Positions 10,547-23,620 of a DNA stretch of 64,000 bases are shown here, piece by piece. The stretch covers positions 147,719,745-147,783,744 of the forward strand of contig JAOWCC010001589.1 in the NCBI GenBank assembly GCA_030867875.1, written 5' to 3'. This stretch comes from Actinernus sp. WN-2022. Lineage: Eukaryota > Cnidaria > Anthozoa > Actiniaria > Actinernidae. Under the pieces are notes generated by a model that made no database searches, had not been told where the DNA came from, and was given only the letters and a program-made list of their open reading frames with translations. The translations under genes and the position numbers were made by a program. How positions within the stretch are numbered: position 1 is the stretch's first letter; each line of letters begins with the position of its first letter.

Positions 10547-12066
10547 AATAACAAAAATGCATACTTCACATAAAATTTAGAGTTTCGTGTTTGCACTTAC
10601 CTCAATTTAGGTCTCCCAACACCTAAACTTGCCCAGAACCAAGCCATTCTGTCCACAAGCACTTCACATCTTTATCCTGGTAGCATCAGAACACCAATGG
10701 ATTATGTTGGAGAAAGAAATGAAGAAAAAAATCAACATCTTCAAAAATGGTCAAATCTGTATTTTTTGGACCAGACCGGGTAGGCAAAAAATATCAGATT
10801 TCTGACAAAAACTAAAAAAACACTCAATATGCTTCAAAATCATGGCCAACAATCTGTTGATAGTTTCCAGACATGAATGGATTATGTTGGAGAAAGAATT
10901 GGAGAAAAAATCAACATCTTCAAAAATGGTCAAATCTGTATTTTTTGGACCAGACCGGGTAGGCAAAAAATATCAGATTTCTGACAAAAACTAAAAAACC
11001 ACTCAATATGCTTCAAAATGATGGCAAACAATCTGCTGATCGTTTCCAGACATGAATGGATTATGTTGGAGAAAGAATTGGAGAAAAAAATCAACATCTT
11101 CAAAAATGGTCAAATCTGTATTTTTTGGACCAGACCGGGTAGGCAAAAAATGTCAGATTTCTGACAAAAACTAAAAAACCACTCAATATGCTTCAAAATG
11201 ATGGCAAACAATCTGCTGATAGTTTCCAGACATGAATGGATTATGTTGGAGAAAGAATTGGAGAAAAAAATCAACATCTTCAAAAATGGTCAAATCTGTA
11301 TTTTTTGGACCAGACCGGGTAGGCAAAAAATATCAGATTTCTGACAAAAACTAAGAAAACACTCAATATGCTTCAAAATGATGGCAAACAATCTGCTGAT
11401 AGTTAACAGACATGATTGGATTAAGTTGGAGAAAGAAATGAAGAAAAAAAATCAACATCTTCAAAAATGGTCAAATCTGTATTTTTTTGACCAGACCGGG
11501 TAGGCAAAAAATATCAGATTTCTGACAAAAACTAAAAAACAACTCAATATGCTTCAAAATGATGGCCAACAATCTGCTGATAGTTTCCAGACATGAATGG
11601 ATTATGTTGGAGAAAGAATTGGAGAAAAAAATCAACATCTTCAAAAATGGTCAAATCTGTATTTTTTGGACCAGACCGGGTAGGCAAATAATATCAGATT
11701 TCTGACAAAAACTAAAAAACCACTCAATATGCTTCAAAATGATGGCCAACAATCTGCTGATAGTTTCCAGACATGAATGGATTATGTTGGAGAAAGAATT
11801 GGAGAAAAAAATCAACATCTTCAAAAATGGTCAAATCTGTATTTTTTGGACCAGACCGGGTAGGCAAAAAATATCAGATTTCTGACAAAAACTAAAAAAC
11901 CACTCAATATGCTTCAAAAGGTTGGCAAACAATCTCCTGGTAGCTTGAGAACAGAAATGGAGAAAGAATTGAAGAAAAAAATCAACATCTTCAAAAAAAA
12001 CACTCAAAATGATGGCAAACAATCTCCTGGTAGCTTCAGAACACAAATGAAATAAGTTGGAGAAAG
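10547..12066 (+). repeat. 1520-bp block
   Basis: S 10547-10716, M180, M179 10897-11075, M180 11076 and 11256, a 181-bp unit 11436-11616, M180 11617-11796, M170 11797-11966, M100 11967-12066. It contains the left-domain-type monomers with TGTCAG and CTGATCG, otherwise rare in the core, so a piece of the left-domain type was carried inward. Repeated at 14105 (1710-bp form), 35478 and 39036. Confidence 0.9.
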
Positions 12067-12775
12067 AATAACAAAAATGCATACTTCACATAAAATTTAG
12101 AGTTTCATGTTTGCACTTACCTCAATTTAGGTCTCCCAACACCTAAACTTGCCCAGAACCAAGCCATTCTGTCCACAAGCACTTCACATCTTTATCCTGG
12201 TAGCATCAGAACACCAATGGATTAAGTTGGAGAAAGAAATGAAGAAAAAAATCAACATCTTCAAAAATGGTCAAATCTGTATTTTTTGGACCAGACCGGG
12301 TAGGCAAAAAATGTCAGATTTCTGACAAAAACTAAAAAACCACTCAATATGCTTCAAAACGATGGCAAACAATCTGCTGATAGTTAACAGACATGATTGG
12401 ATTAAGTTGGAGAAAGAAATGAAGAAAAAAATCAACATCTTCAAAAATGGTCAAATCTGTATTTTTTGGACCAGACCGGGTAGGCAAAAAATATCAGATT
12501 TCTGACAAAAACTAAAAAACCACTCAATATGCTTCAAAATGATGGCGAACAATCTGCTGATAGTTAACAGACATGATTGGATTAAGTTGGAGAAAGAATT
12601 GAAGAAAAAATCAACATCTTCAAAAATGGTCAAATCTGTATTTTTTGGACCAGACCGGGTAGGCGAAAAATCTCAGATTTCTGACAAAAACTAAAAAACC
12701 ACTCAAAATGCTTCAAAATGATGGCAAACAATCTCCTGGTAGCTTCAGAACACAAATGAAATAAGTTGGAGAAAG
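12067..12775 (+). repeat. 709-bp block
   Basis: S 12067-12236, M180 12237-12416, M180 12417-12596, M179 12597-12775. Its duplicate in copy B is 36998-37706. Confidence 0.9.
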
Positions 12776-14104
12776 AATAACAAAAATGCATACTTCACAT
12801 AAAATTTAGAGTTTCATGTTTGCACTTACCTCAATTTAGGTCTCCCAACACCTAAACTTGCCCAGAACCAAGCCATTCTGTCCACAAGTACTTCACATCT
12901 TTATCCTGGTAGCATCAGAACACCAATGGATTATGTTGGAGAAAGAAATGAAGAAAAAAATCAACATCTTCAAAAATGGTCAAATCTGTATTTTTTGGGC
13001 CAGACCGGGTAGGCAAAAAATATCAGATTTCTGACAAAAACTAAAAAACAACTCAATATGCTTCAAAATGATGGCCAACAATCTGCTGATAGTTTCCAGA
13101 CATGATTGGATTAAGTTGGAGAAAGAATTGAAGAAAAAATCAACATCTTCAAAAATGGTCAAATCTGTATTTTTTGGACCAGACCGGGTAGGCGAAAAAT
13201 ATCAGATTTCTGACAAAAACTAAAAAACAACTCAATATGCTTCAAAATGATGGCGAACAATCTGCTGATAGTTAACAGACATGATTGGATTAAGTTGGAG
13301 AAAGAATTGAAGAAAAAATCAACATCTTCAAAAATGGTCAAATCTGTATTTTTTGGACCAGACCGGGTAGGCGAAAAATCTCAGATTTCTGACAAAAACT
13401 AAAAAACCACTCAAAATGCTTCAAAAGGTTGGCAAACAATCTCCTGGTAGCTTGAGAACAGAAATGGAGAAAGAATTGAAGAAAAAAAATCAACATCTTC
13501 AAAAAAAACACTCAAAATGATGGCAAACAATCTCCTGGTAGCTTCAGAACACAAATGAAATAAGTTGGAGAAAGAATAACAAAAATGCATACTTCACATA
13601 AAATTTAGAGTTTCATGTTTGCACTTACCTCAATTTAGGTCTCCCAACACCTAAACTTGCCCAGAACCAAGCCATTCTGTCCACAAGCACTTCACATCTT
13701 TATCCTGGTAGCATCAGAACACCAATGGATTAAGTTGGAGAAAGAATTGAAGAAAAAAATCAACATCTTCAAAAATGGTCAAATCTGTATTTTTTGGACC
13801 AGACCGGGTAGGCAAAAAATATCAGATTTCTGACAAAAACTAAAAAACCACTCAATATGCTTCAAAACGATGGCAAACAATCTGCTGATAGTTAACAGAC
13901 ATGATTGGATTAAGTTGGAGAAAGAAATGAAGAAAAAAATCAACATCTTCGAAAATGGTCAAATCTGTATTTTTTTGACCAGACCGGGTAGGCGAAAAAT
14001 CTCAGATTTCTGACAAAAACTAAAAAACCACTCAAAATGCTTCAAAATGATGGCAAACAATCTCCTGGTAGCTTCAGAACACAAATGAAATAAGTTGGAG
14101 AAAG
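12776..14104 (+). repeat. 1329-bp HOR (799+530)
   Basis: S with the CAAGTAC variant, M180 with GGGCC, two M179/M169 units with the GGCGAAAAATATC variant, an M100 type, then the 530-bp module at 13575-14104. Its duplicate is 37707-39035. The second monomer here differs from the matching unit at 7888 (GATTGGATTAAG tail instead of GAATGGATTATG), so this is a sub-variant of that HOR. Confidence 0.88.
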
Positions 14105-15814
14105 AATAACAAAAATGCATACTTCACATAAAATTTAGAGTTTCGTGTTTGCACTTACCTCAATTTAGGTCTCCCAACACCTAAACTTGCCCAGAACCAA
14201 GCCATTCTGTCCACAAGCACTTCACATCTTTATCCTGGTAGCATCAGAACACCAATGGATTATGTTGGAGAAAGAAATGAAGAAAAAAATCAACATCTTC
14301 AAAAATGGTCAAATCTGTATTTTTTGGACCAGACCGGGTAGGCAAAAAATATCAGATTTCTGACAAAAACTAAAAAAACACTCAATATGCTTCAAAATCA
14401 TGGCCAACAATCTGTTGATAGTTTCCAGACATGAATGGATTATGTTGGAGAAAGAATTGGAGAAAAAATCAACATCTTCAAAAATGGTCAAATCTGTATT
14501 TTTTGGACCAGACCGGGTAGGCAAAAAATATCAGATTTCTGACAAAAACTAAAAAACCACTCAATATGCTTCAAAATGATGGCAAACAATCTGCTGATCG
14601 TTTCCAGACAGTTTCCAGACATGAATGGATTATGTTGGAGAAAGAATTGGAGAAAAAATCAACATCTTCAAAAATGGTCAAATCTGTATTTTTTGGACCA
14701 GACCGGGTAGGCAAAAAATATCAGATTTCTGACAAAAACTAAAAAACCACTCAATATGCTTCAAAATGATGGCAAACAATCTGCTGATCGTTTCCAGACA
14801 TGAATGGATTATGTTGGAGAAAGAATTGGAGAAAAAAATCAACATCTTCAAAAATGTTCAAATCTGTATTTTTTGGACCAGACCGGGTAGGCAAAAAATG
14901 TCAGATTTCTGACAAAAACTAAAAAACCACTCAATATGCTTCAAAATGATGGCAAACAATCTGCTGATAGTTTCCAGACATGAATGGATTATGTTGGAGA
15001 AAGAATTGGAGAAAAAAATCAACATCTTCAAAAATGGTCAAATCTGTATTTTTTGGACCAGACCGGGTAGGCAAAAAATATCAGATTTCTGACAAAAACT
15101 AAGAAAACACTCAATATGCTTCAAAATGATGGCAAACAATCTGCTGATAGTTAACAGACATGATTGGATTAAGTTGGAGAAAGAAATGAAGAAAAAAAAT
15201 CAACATCTTCAAAAATGGTCAAATCTGTATTTTTTTGACCAGACCGGGTAGGCAAAAAATATCAGATTTCTGACAAAAACTAAAAAACAACTCAATATGC
15301 TTCAAAATGATGGCCAACAATCTGCTGATAGTTTCCAGACATGAATGGATTATGTTGGAGAAAGAATTGGAGAAAAAAATCAACATCTTCAAAAATGGTC
15401 AAATCTGTATTTTTTGGACCAGACCGGGTAGGCAAATAATATCAGATTTCTGACAAAAACTAAAAAACCACTCAATATGCTTCAAAATGATGGCCAACAA
15501 TCTGCTGATAGTTTCCAGACATGAATGGATTATGTTGGAGAAAGAATTGGAGAAAAAAATCAACATCTTCAAAAATGGTCAAATCTGTATTTTTTGGACC
15601 AGACCGGGTAGGCAAAAAATATCAGATTTCTGACAAAAACTAAAAAACCACTCAATATGCTTCAAAAGGTTGGCAAACAATCTCCTGGTAGCTTGAGAAC
15701 AGAAATGGAGAAAGAATTGAAGAAAAAAATCAACATCTTCAAAAAAAACACTCAAAATGATGGCAAACAATCTCCTGGTAGCTTCAGAACACAAATGAAA
15801 TAAGTTGGAGAAAG
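14105..15814 (+). repeat. 1710-bp block with 190-bp insertion
   Basis: Same order as 10547-12066 with one additional unit: M180 14275-14454, a 190-bp unit 14455-14644, M179 14645-14823, then as in the 1520-bp block. The 190-bp unit is an M179 with an 11-bp tandem duplication (GTTTCCAGACA twice, 14600-14621). The next monomer has AATGTTCAA instead of AATGGTCAA. Its duplicate is 39036-40745. Confidence 0.92.
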
Positions 15815-16973
15815 AATAACAAAAATGCATACTTCACATAAAATTTAGAGTTTCATGTTTGCACTTACCTCAATTTAGGTCTCCCAACACCTAAACTTGC
15901 CCAGAACCAAGCCATTCTGTCCACAAGCACTTCACATCTTTATCCTGGTAGCATCAGAACACCAATGGATTAAGTTGGAGAAAGAAATGAAGAAAAAAAT
16001 CAACATCTTCAAAAATGGTCAAATCTGTATTTTTTGGACCAGACCGGGTAGGCAAAAAATGTCAGATTTCTGACAAAAACTAAAAAACCACTCAATATGC
16101 TTCAAAACGATGGCAAACAATCTGCTGATAGTTAACAGACATGATTGGATTAAGTTGGAGAAAGAAATGAAGAAAAAAATCAACATCTTCAAAAATGGTC
16201 AAATCTGTATTTTTTGGACCAGACCGGGTAGGCAAAAAATATCAGATTTCTGACAAAAACTAAAAAACCACTCAATATGCTTCAAAATGATGGCCAACAA
16301 TCTGCTGATAGTTTCCAGACATGAATGGATTATGTTGGAGAAAGAATTGGAGAAAAAAATCAACATCTTCAAAAATGGTCAAATCTGTATTTTTTGGACC
16401 AGACCGGGTAGGCAAAAAATATCAGATTTCTGACAAAAACTAAAAAAACACTCAATATGCTTCAAAATCATGGCCAACAATCTGCTGATAGTTTCCAGAC
16501 ATGAATGGATTATGTTGGAGAAAGAATTGGAGAAAAAATCAACATCTTCAAAAATGGTCAAATCTGTATTTTTTGGACCAGACCGGGTAGGCAAAAAATA
16601 TCAGATTTCTGACAAAAACTAAAAAACCACTCAATATGCTTCAAAATGATGGCGAACAATCTGCTGATAGTTAACAGACATGATTGGATTAAGTTGGAGA
16701 AAGAATTGAAGAAAAAATCAACATCTTCAAAAATGGTCAAATCTGTATTTTTTGGACCAGACCGGGTAGGCGAAAAATCTCAGATTTCTGACAAAAACTA
16801 AAAAACCACTCAAAATGCTTCAAAAGGTTGGCAAACAATCTCCTGGTAGCTTGAGAACAGAAATGGAGAAAGAATTGAAGAAAAAAAATCAACATCTTCA
16901 AAAAAAACACTCAAAATGATGGCAAACAATCTCCTGGTAGCTTCAGAACACAAATGAAATAAGTTGGAGAAAG
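15815..16973 (+). repeat. 1159-bp block
   Basis: S 15815-15984, three M180, M179, a 169-bp unit and a 101-bp M100 type. Its duplicate is 40746-41904. Confidence 0.88.
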
Positions 16974-18670
16974 AATAACAAAAATGCATACTTCACATAA
17001 AATTTAGAGTTTCGTGTTTGCACTTACCTCAATTTAGGTCTCCCAACACCTAAACTTGCCCAGAACCAAGCCATTCTGTCCACAAGCACTTCACATCTTT
17101 ATCCTGGTAGCATCAGAACACCAATGGATTATGTTGGAGAAAGAAATGAAGAAAAAAATCAACATCTTCAAAAATGGTCAAATCTGTATTTTTTGGACCA
17201 GACCGGGTAGGCAAAAAATATCAGATTTCTGACAAAAACTAAAAAACCACTCAATATGCTTCAAAATGATGGCCAACAATCTGCTGATAGTTTCCAGACA
17301 TGAATGGATTATGTTGGAGAAAGAATTGGAGAAAAAAATCAACATCTTCAAAAATGGTCAAATCTGTATTTTTTGGACCAGACCGGGTAGGCAAAAAATA
17401 TCAGATTTCTGACAAAAACTAAAAAAACACTCAATATGCTTCAAAATCATGGCCAACAATCTGTTGATAGTTTCCAGACATGAATGGATTATGTTGGAGA
17501 AAGAATTGGAGAAAAAATCAACATCTTCAAAAATGGTCAAATCTGTATTTTTTGGACCAGACCGGGTAGGCAAAAAATATCAGATTTCTGACAAAAACTA
17601 AAAAACCACTCAATATGCTTCAAAATGATGGCGAACAATCTGCTGATAGTTAACAGACATGATTGGATTAAGTTGGAGAAAGAATTGAAGAAAAAATCAA
17701 CATCTTCAAAAATGGTCAAATCTGTATTTTTTGGACCAGACCGGGTAGGCAAAAAATGTCAGATTTCTGACAAAAACTAAAAAACCACTCAATATGCTTC
17801 AAAACGATGGCAAACAATCTGCTGATAGTTAACAGACATGATTGGATTAAGTTGGAGAAAGAAATGAAGAAAAAAATCAACATCTTCAAAAATGGTCAAA
17901 TCTGTATTTTTTGGACCAGACCGGGTAGGCAAAAAATATCAGATTTCTGACAAAAACTAAAAAACCACTCAATATGCTTCAAAATGATGGCCAACAATCT
18001 GCTGATAGTTTCCAGACATGAATGGATTATGTTGGAGAAAGAATTGGAGAAAAAAATCAACATCTTCAAAAATGGTCAAATCTGTATTTTTTGGACCAGA
18101 CCGGGTAGGCAAAAAATATCAGATTTCTGACAAAAACTAAAAAAACACTCAATATGCTTCAAAATCATGGCCAACAATCTGCTGATAGTTTCCAGACATG
18201 AATGGATTATGTTGGAGAAAGAATTGGAGAAAAAATCAACATCTTCAAAAATGGTCAAATCTGTATTTTTTGGACCAGACCGGGTAGGCAAAAAATATCA
18301 GATTTCTGACAAAAACTAAAAAACCACTCAATATGCTTCAAAATGATGGCGAACAATCTGCTGATAGTTAACAGACATGATTGGATTAAGTTGGAGAAAG
18401 AATTGAAGAAAAAATCAACATCTTAAAAAATGGTCAAATCTGTATTTTTTGGACCAGACCGGGTAGGCGAAAAATCTCAGATTTCTGACAAAAACTAAAA
18501 AACCACTCAAAATGCTTCAAAAGGTTGGCAAACAATCTCCTGGTAGCTTGAGAACAGAAATGGAGAAAGAATTGAAGAAAAAAAATCAACATCTTCAAAA
18601 AAAACACTCAAAATGATGGCAAACAATCTCCTGGTAGCTTCAGAACACAAATGAAATAAGTTGGAGAAAG
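16974..18670 (+). repeat. 1697-bp block
   Basis: S 16974-17143 (TTTCGTG type), M180, M180, M179, M179, M180, M180, M179, a 169-bp unit and an M100 type. The middle repeats the start, so it looks like two blocks fused without the S between them. It carries the private CTTAAAAAATGG change at 18425, shared with copy B (41905-43600). Confidence 0.88.
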
Positions 18671-20170
18671 AATAACAAAAATGCATACTTCACATAAAAT
18701 TTAGAGTTTCATGTTTGCACTTACCTCAATTTAGGTCTCCCAACACCTAAACTTGCCCAGAACCAAGCCATTCTGTCCACAAGCACTTCACATCTTTATC
18801 CTGGTAGCATCAGAACACCAATGGATTAAGTTGGAGAAAGAATTGAAGAAAAAAATCAACATCTTCAAAAATGGTCAAATCTGTATTTTTTGGACCAGAC
18901 CGGGTAGGCAAAAAATATCAGATTTCTGACAAAAACTAAAAAACCACTCAATATGCTTCAAAACGATGGCAAACAATCTGCTGATAGTTAACAGACATGA
19001 TTGGATTAAGTTGGAGAAAGAAATGAAGAAAAAAATCAACATCTTCGAAAATGGTCAAATCTGTATTTTTTTGACCAGACCGGGTAGGCGAAAAATCTCA
19101 GATTTCTGACAAAAACTAAAAAACCACTCAAAATGCTTCAAAATGATGGCAAACAATCTCCTGGTAGCTTCAGAACACAAATGAAATAAGTTGGAGAAAG
19201 AATAACAAAAATGCATACTTCACATAAAATTTAGAGTTTCGTGTTTGCACTTACCTCAATTTAGGTCTCCCAACACCTAAACTTGCCCAGAACCAAGCCA
19301 TTCTGTCCACAAGCACTTCACATCTTTATCCTGGTAGCATCAGAACACCAATGGATTATGTTGGAGAAAGAAATGAAGAAAAAAATCAACATCTTCAAAA
19401 ATGGTCAAATCTGTATTTTTTGGACCAGACCGGGTAGGCAAAAAATATCAGATTTCTGACAAAAACTAAAAAAACACTCAATATGCTTCAAAATCATGGC
19501 CAACAATCTGTTGATAGTTTCCAGACATGAATGGATTATGTTGGAGAAAGAATTGGAGAAAAAATCAACATCTTCAAAAATGGTCAAATCTGTATTTTTT
19601 GGACCAGACCGGGTAGGCAAAAAATATCAGATTTCTGACAAAAACTAAAAAACCACTCAATATGCTTCAAAATGATGGCGAACAATCTGCTGATAGTTAA
19701 CAGACATGATTGGATTAAGTTGGAGAAAGAATTGAAGAAAAAATCAACATCTTCAAAAATGGTCAAATCTGTATTTTTTTGGACCAGACCGGGTAGGCAA
19801 AAAATATCAGATTTCTGACAAAAACTAAAAAACCACTCAACATGCTTCAAAAGGTTGGCAAACAATCTCCTGGTAGCTTGAGAACAGAAATGGAGAAAGA
19901 ATTGAAGAAAAAACTCAACATCTTCAAAAATGGTCAAATCTGTATTTTTTGGACCAGACCGGGTAGGCGAAAAATCTCAGATTTCTGACAAAAACTAAAA
20001 AACCACTCAAAATGCTTCAAAAGGTTGGCAAACAATCTCCTGGTAGCTTGAGAACAGAAATGGAGAAAGAATTGAAGAAAAAAAATCAACATCTTCAAAA
20101 AAAACACTCAAAATGATGGCAAACAATCTCCTGGTAGCTTCAGAACACAAATGAAATAAGTTGGAGAAAG
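18671..20170 (+). repeat. Shortened HOR, 1500 bp (530+970)
   Basis: 530-bp module, then S 19201-19370, M180 19371-19550, M179 19551-19729, M170, M170 and a 101-bp M100 type. Compared with the 1150-bp half, exactly one M180 directly after S is missing. Copy B has the full 1150-bp version at 44131-45280. Confidence 0.9.
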
Positions 20171-21230
20171 AATAACAAAAATGCATACTTCACATAAAAT
20201 TTAGAGTTTCATGTTTGCACTTACCTCAATTTAGGTCTCCCAACACCTAAACTTGCCCAGAACCAAGCCATTCTGTCCACAAGCACTTCACATCTTTATC
20301 CTGGTAGCATCAGAACACCAATGGATTAAGTTGGAGAAAGAATTGAAGAAAAAAATCAACATCTTCAAAAATGGTCAAATCTGTATTTTTTGGACCAGAC
20401 CGGGTAGGCAAAAAATATCAGATTTCTGACAAAAACTAAAAAACCACTCAATATGCTTCAAAACGATGGCAAACAATCTGCTGATAGTTAACAGACATGA
20501 TTGGATTAAGTTGGAGAAAGAAATGAAGAAAAAAATCAACATCTTCGAAAATGGTCAAATCTGTATTTTTTTGACCAGACCGGGTAGGCGAAAAATCTCA
20601 GATTTCCGACAAAAACTAAAAAACCACTCAAAATGCTTCAAAATGATGGCAAACAATCTCCTGGTAGCTTCAGAACACAAATGAAATAAGTTGGAGAAAG
20701 AATAACAAAAATGCATACTTCACATAAAATTTAGAGTTTCGTGTTTGCACTTACCTCAATTTAGGTCTCCCAACACCTAAACTTGCCCAGAACCAAGCCA
20801 TTCTGTCCACAAGCACTTCACATCTTTATCCTGGTAGCATCAGAACACCAATGGATTATGTTGGAGAAAGAAATGAAGAAAAAAATCAACATCTTCAAAA
20901 ATGGTCAAATCTGTATTTTTTGGACCAGACCGGGTAGGCAAAAAATATCAGATTTCTGACAAAAACTAAAAAACCACTCAATATGCTTCAAAATGATGGC
21001 CAACAATCTGCTGATAGTTTCCAGACATGAATGGATTATGTTGGAGAAAGAATTGGAGAAAAAAATCAACATCTTCGAAAATGGTCAAATCTGTATTTTT
21101 TTGACCAGACCGGGTAGGCGAAAAATCTCAGATTTCCGACAAAAACTAAAAAACCACTCAAAATGCTTCAAAATGATGGCAAACAATCTCCTGGTAGCTT
21201 CAAAACACAAATGAAATAAGTTGGAGAAAG
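20171..21230 (+). repeat. Two 530-bp modules, the second chimeric
   Basis: 20171-20700 is a normal short half. 20701-21230 starts with an S of the long-half type (TTTCGTG) and a long-half M180 (20871-21050), then switches to the short-half final monomer (CTTCGAAAATGG, T7-GACC). The switch lies between the last long-half base at ~21056 and the first short-half base at 21077, a tract identical in both parents. This is an unequal-exchange or deletion junction that removed 1150 bp. Both modules carry GATTTCCGAC instead of GATTTCTGAC. Confidence 0.88.
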
Positions 21231-22469
21231 AATAACAAAAATGCATACTTCACATAAAATTTAGAGTTTCGTGTTTGCACTTACCTCAATTTAGGTCTCC
21301 CAACACCTAAACTTGCCCAGAACCAAGCCATTCTGTCCACAAGCACTTCACATCTTTATCCTGGTAGCATCAGAACACCAATGGATTATGTTGGAGAAAG
21401 AAATGAAGAAAAAAATCAACATCTTCAAAAATGGTCAAATCTGTATTTTTTGGACCAGACCGGGTAGGCAAAAAATATCAGATTTCTGACAAAAACTAAA
21501 AAACCACTCAATATGCTTCAAAATGATGGCCAACAATCTGCTGATAGTTTCCAGACATGAATGGATTATGTTGGAGAAAGAATTGGAGAAAAAAATCAAC
21601 ATCTTCAAAAATGGTCAAATCTGTATTTTTTGGACCAGACCGGGTAGGCAAAAAATATCAGATTTCTGACAAAAACTAAAAAAACACTCAATATGCTTCA
21701 AAATCATGGCCAACAATCTGCTGATAGTTTCCAGACATGAATGGATTATGTTGGAGAAAGAATTGGAGAAAAAATCAACATCTTCAAAAATGGTCAAATC
21801 TGTATTTTTTGGACCAGACCGGGTAGGCAAAAAATATCAGATTTCTGACAAAAACTAAAAAACCACTCAATATGCTTCAAAATGATGGCGAACAATCTGC
21901 TGATAGTTAACAGACATGATTGGATTAAGTTGGAGAAAGAATTGAAGAAAAAATCAACATCTTCAAAAATGGTCAAATCTGTATTTTTTTGGACCAGACC
22001 GGGTAGGCAAAAAATATCAGATTTCTGACAAAAACTAAAAAACCACTCAATATGCTTCAAAATGATGGCGAACAATCTGCTGATAGTTAACAGACATGAT
22101 TGGATTAAGTTGGAGAAAGAATTGAAGAAAAAATCAACATCTTCAAAAATGGTCAAATCTGTATTTTTTTGGACCAGACCGGGTAGGCAAAAAATATCAG
22201 ATTTCTGACAAAAACTAAAAAACCACTCAACATGCTTCAAAAGGTTGGCAAACAATCTCCTGGTAGCTTGAGAACAGAAATGGAGAAAGAATTGAAGAAA
22301 AAACTCAACATCTTCAAAAATGGTCAAATCTGTATTTTTTGGACCAGACCGGGTAGGCGAAAAATCTCAGATTTCTGACAAAAACTAAAAAACCACTCAA
22401 AATGCTTCAAAATGATGGCAAACAATCTCCTGGTAGCTTCAGAACACAAATGAAATAAGTTGGAGAAAG
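21231..22469 (+). repeat. 1239-bp block
   Basis: S 21231-21400, M180, M180, M179 21761-21939, a 180-bp unit 21940-22119 that has lost one A and gained one T, M170 22120-22289 and M180 22290-22469. It ends in a full monomer rather than M100. The compensating A loss and T gain keep one minus-strand frame open over three units. Its duplicate is 49171-50409. Confidence 0.88.
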
Positions 22470-23620
22470 AATAACAAAAATGCATACTTCACATAAAATT
22501 TAGAGTTTCGTGTTTGCACTTACCTCAATTTAGGTCTCCCAACACCTAAACTTGCCCAGAACCAAGCCATTCTGTCCACAAGCACTTCACATCTTTATCC
22601 TGGTAGCATCAGAACACCAATGGATTATGTTGGAGAAAGAAATGAAGAAAAAAATCAACATCTTCAAAAATGGTCAAATCTGTATTTTTTGGACCAGACC
22701 GGGTAGGCAAAAAATATCAGATTTCTGACAAAAACTAAAAAACCACTCAATATGCTTCAAAATGATGGCCAACAATCTGCTGATAGTTTCCAGACATGAA
22801 TGGATTATGTTGGAGAAAGAAATGGAGAAAAAAATCAACATCTTCAAAAATGGTCAAATCTGTATTTTTTGGACCAGACCGGGTAGGCAAAAAATATCAG
22901 ATTTCTGACAAAAACTAAAAAAACACTCAATATGCTTCAAAATCATGGCCAACAATCTGCTGATAGTTTCCAGACATGAATGGATTATGTTGGAGAAAGA
23001 ATTGGAGAAAAAATCAACATCTTCAAAAATGGTCAAATCTGTATTTTTTGGACCAGACCGGGTAGGCAAAAAATATCAGATTTCTGACAAAAACTAAAAA
23101 ACCACTCAATATGCTTCAAAATGATGGCGAACAATCTGCTGATAGTTAACAGACATGATTGGATTAAGTTGGAGAAAGAATTGAAGAAAAAATCAACATC
23201 TTCAAAAATGGTCAAATCTGTATTTTTTTGGACCAGACCGGGTAGGCAAAAAATATCAGATTTCTGACAAAAACTAAAAAAACACTCAACATACTTCAAA
23301 AGGTTGGCAAACAATCTCCTGGTAGCTTGAGAACAGAAATGGAGAAAGAATTGAAGAAAAAACTCAACATCTTCAAAAATGGTCAAATCTGTATTTTTTG
23401 GACCAGACCGGGTAGGCGAAAAATCTCAGATTTCTGACAAAAACTAAAAAACCACTCAAAATGCTTCAAAAGGTTGGCAAACAATCTCCTGGTAGCTTGA
23501 GAACAGAAATGGAGAAAGAATTGAAGAAAAAAAATCAACATCTTCAAAAAAAAACACTCAAAATGATGGCAAACAATCTCCTGGTAGCTTCAGAACACAA
23601 ATGAAATAAGTTGGAGAAAG
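22470..23620 (+). repeat. Long HOR half, 1151 bp
   Basis: S 22470-22639, M180, M180, M179, M170, M170 and a 102-bp M100 type. The first M170 has the CAACATACTTC variant, shared only with 51229 in copy B. Position 22822 is A where B has T. Confidence 0.88.

Noticed and set aside
20466..20684. Plus-strand ORFs of 68-73 codons (20466, 20993, 29495, 45576, 47256, 48936, 57434, 61202)
   Set aside because: Each is one monomer plus part of the next, opened by a single TGA to CGA (or TCA) change that spread with the HOR. Sister copies have the stop. No independent coding evidence.
21794..22327. Minus-strand ORF of 177 codons (also 49734-50267), and dozens of 60-117-codon minus-strand ORFs with the same repeated peptide
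   Set aside because: They follow from a 180-bp period (60 codons) with few stops in one frame. They start and end wherever 1-bp or 10-bp length changes shift the frame, and no family, signal or promoter is visible. Not called as CDS.
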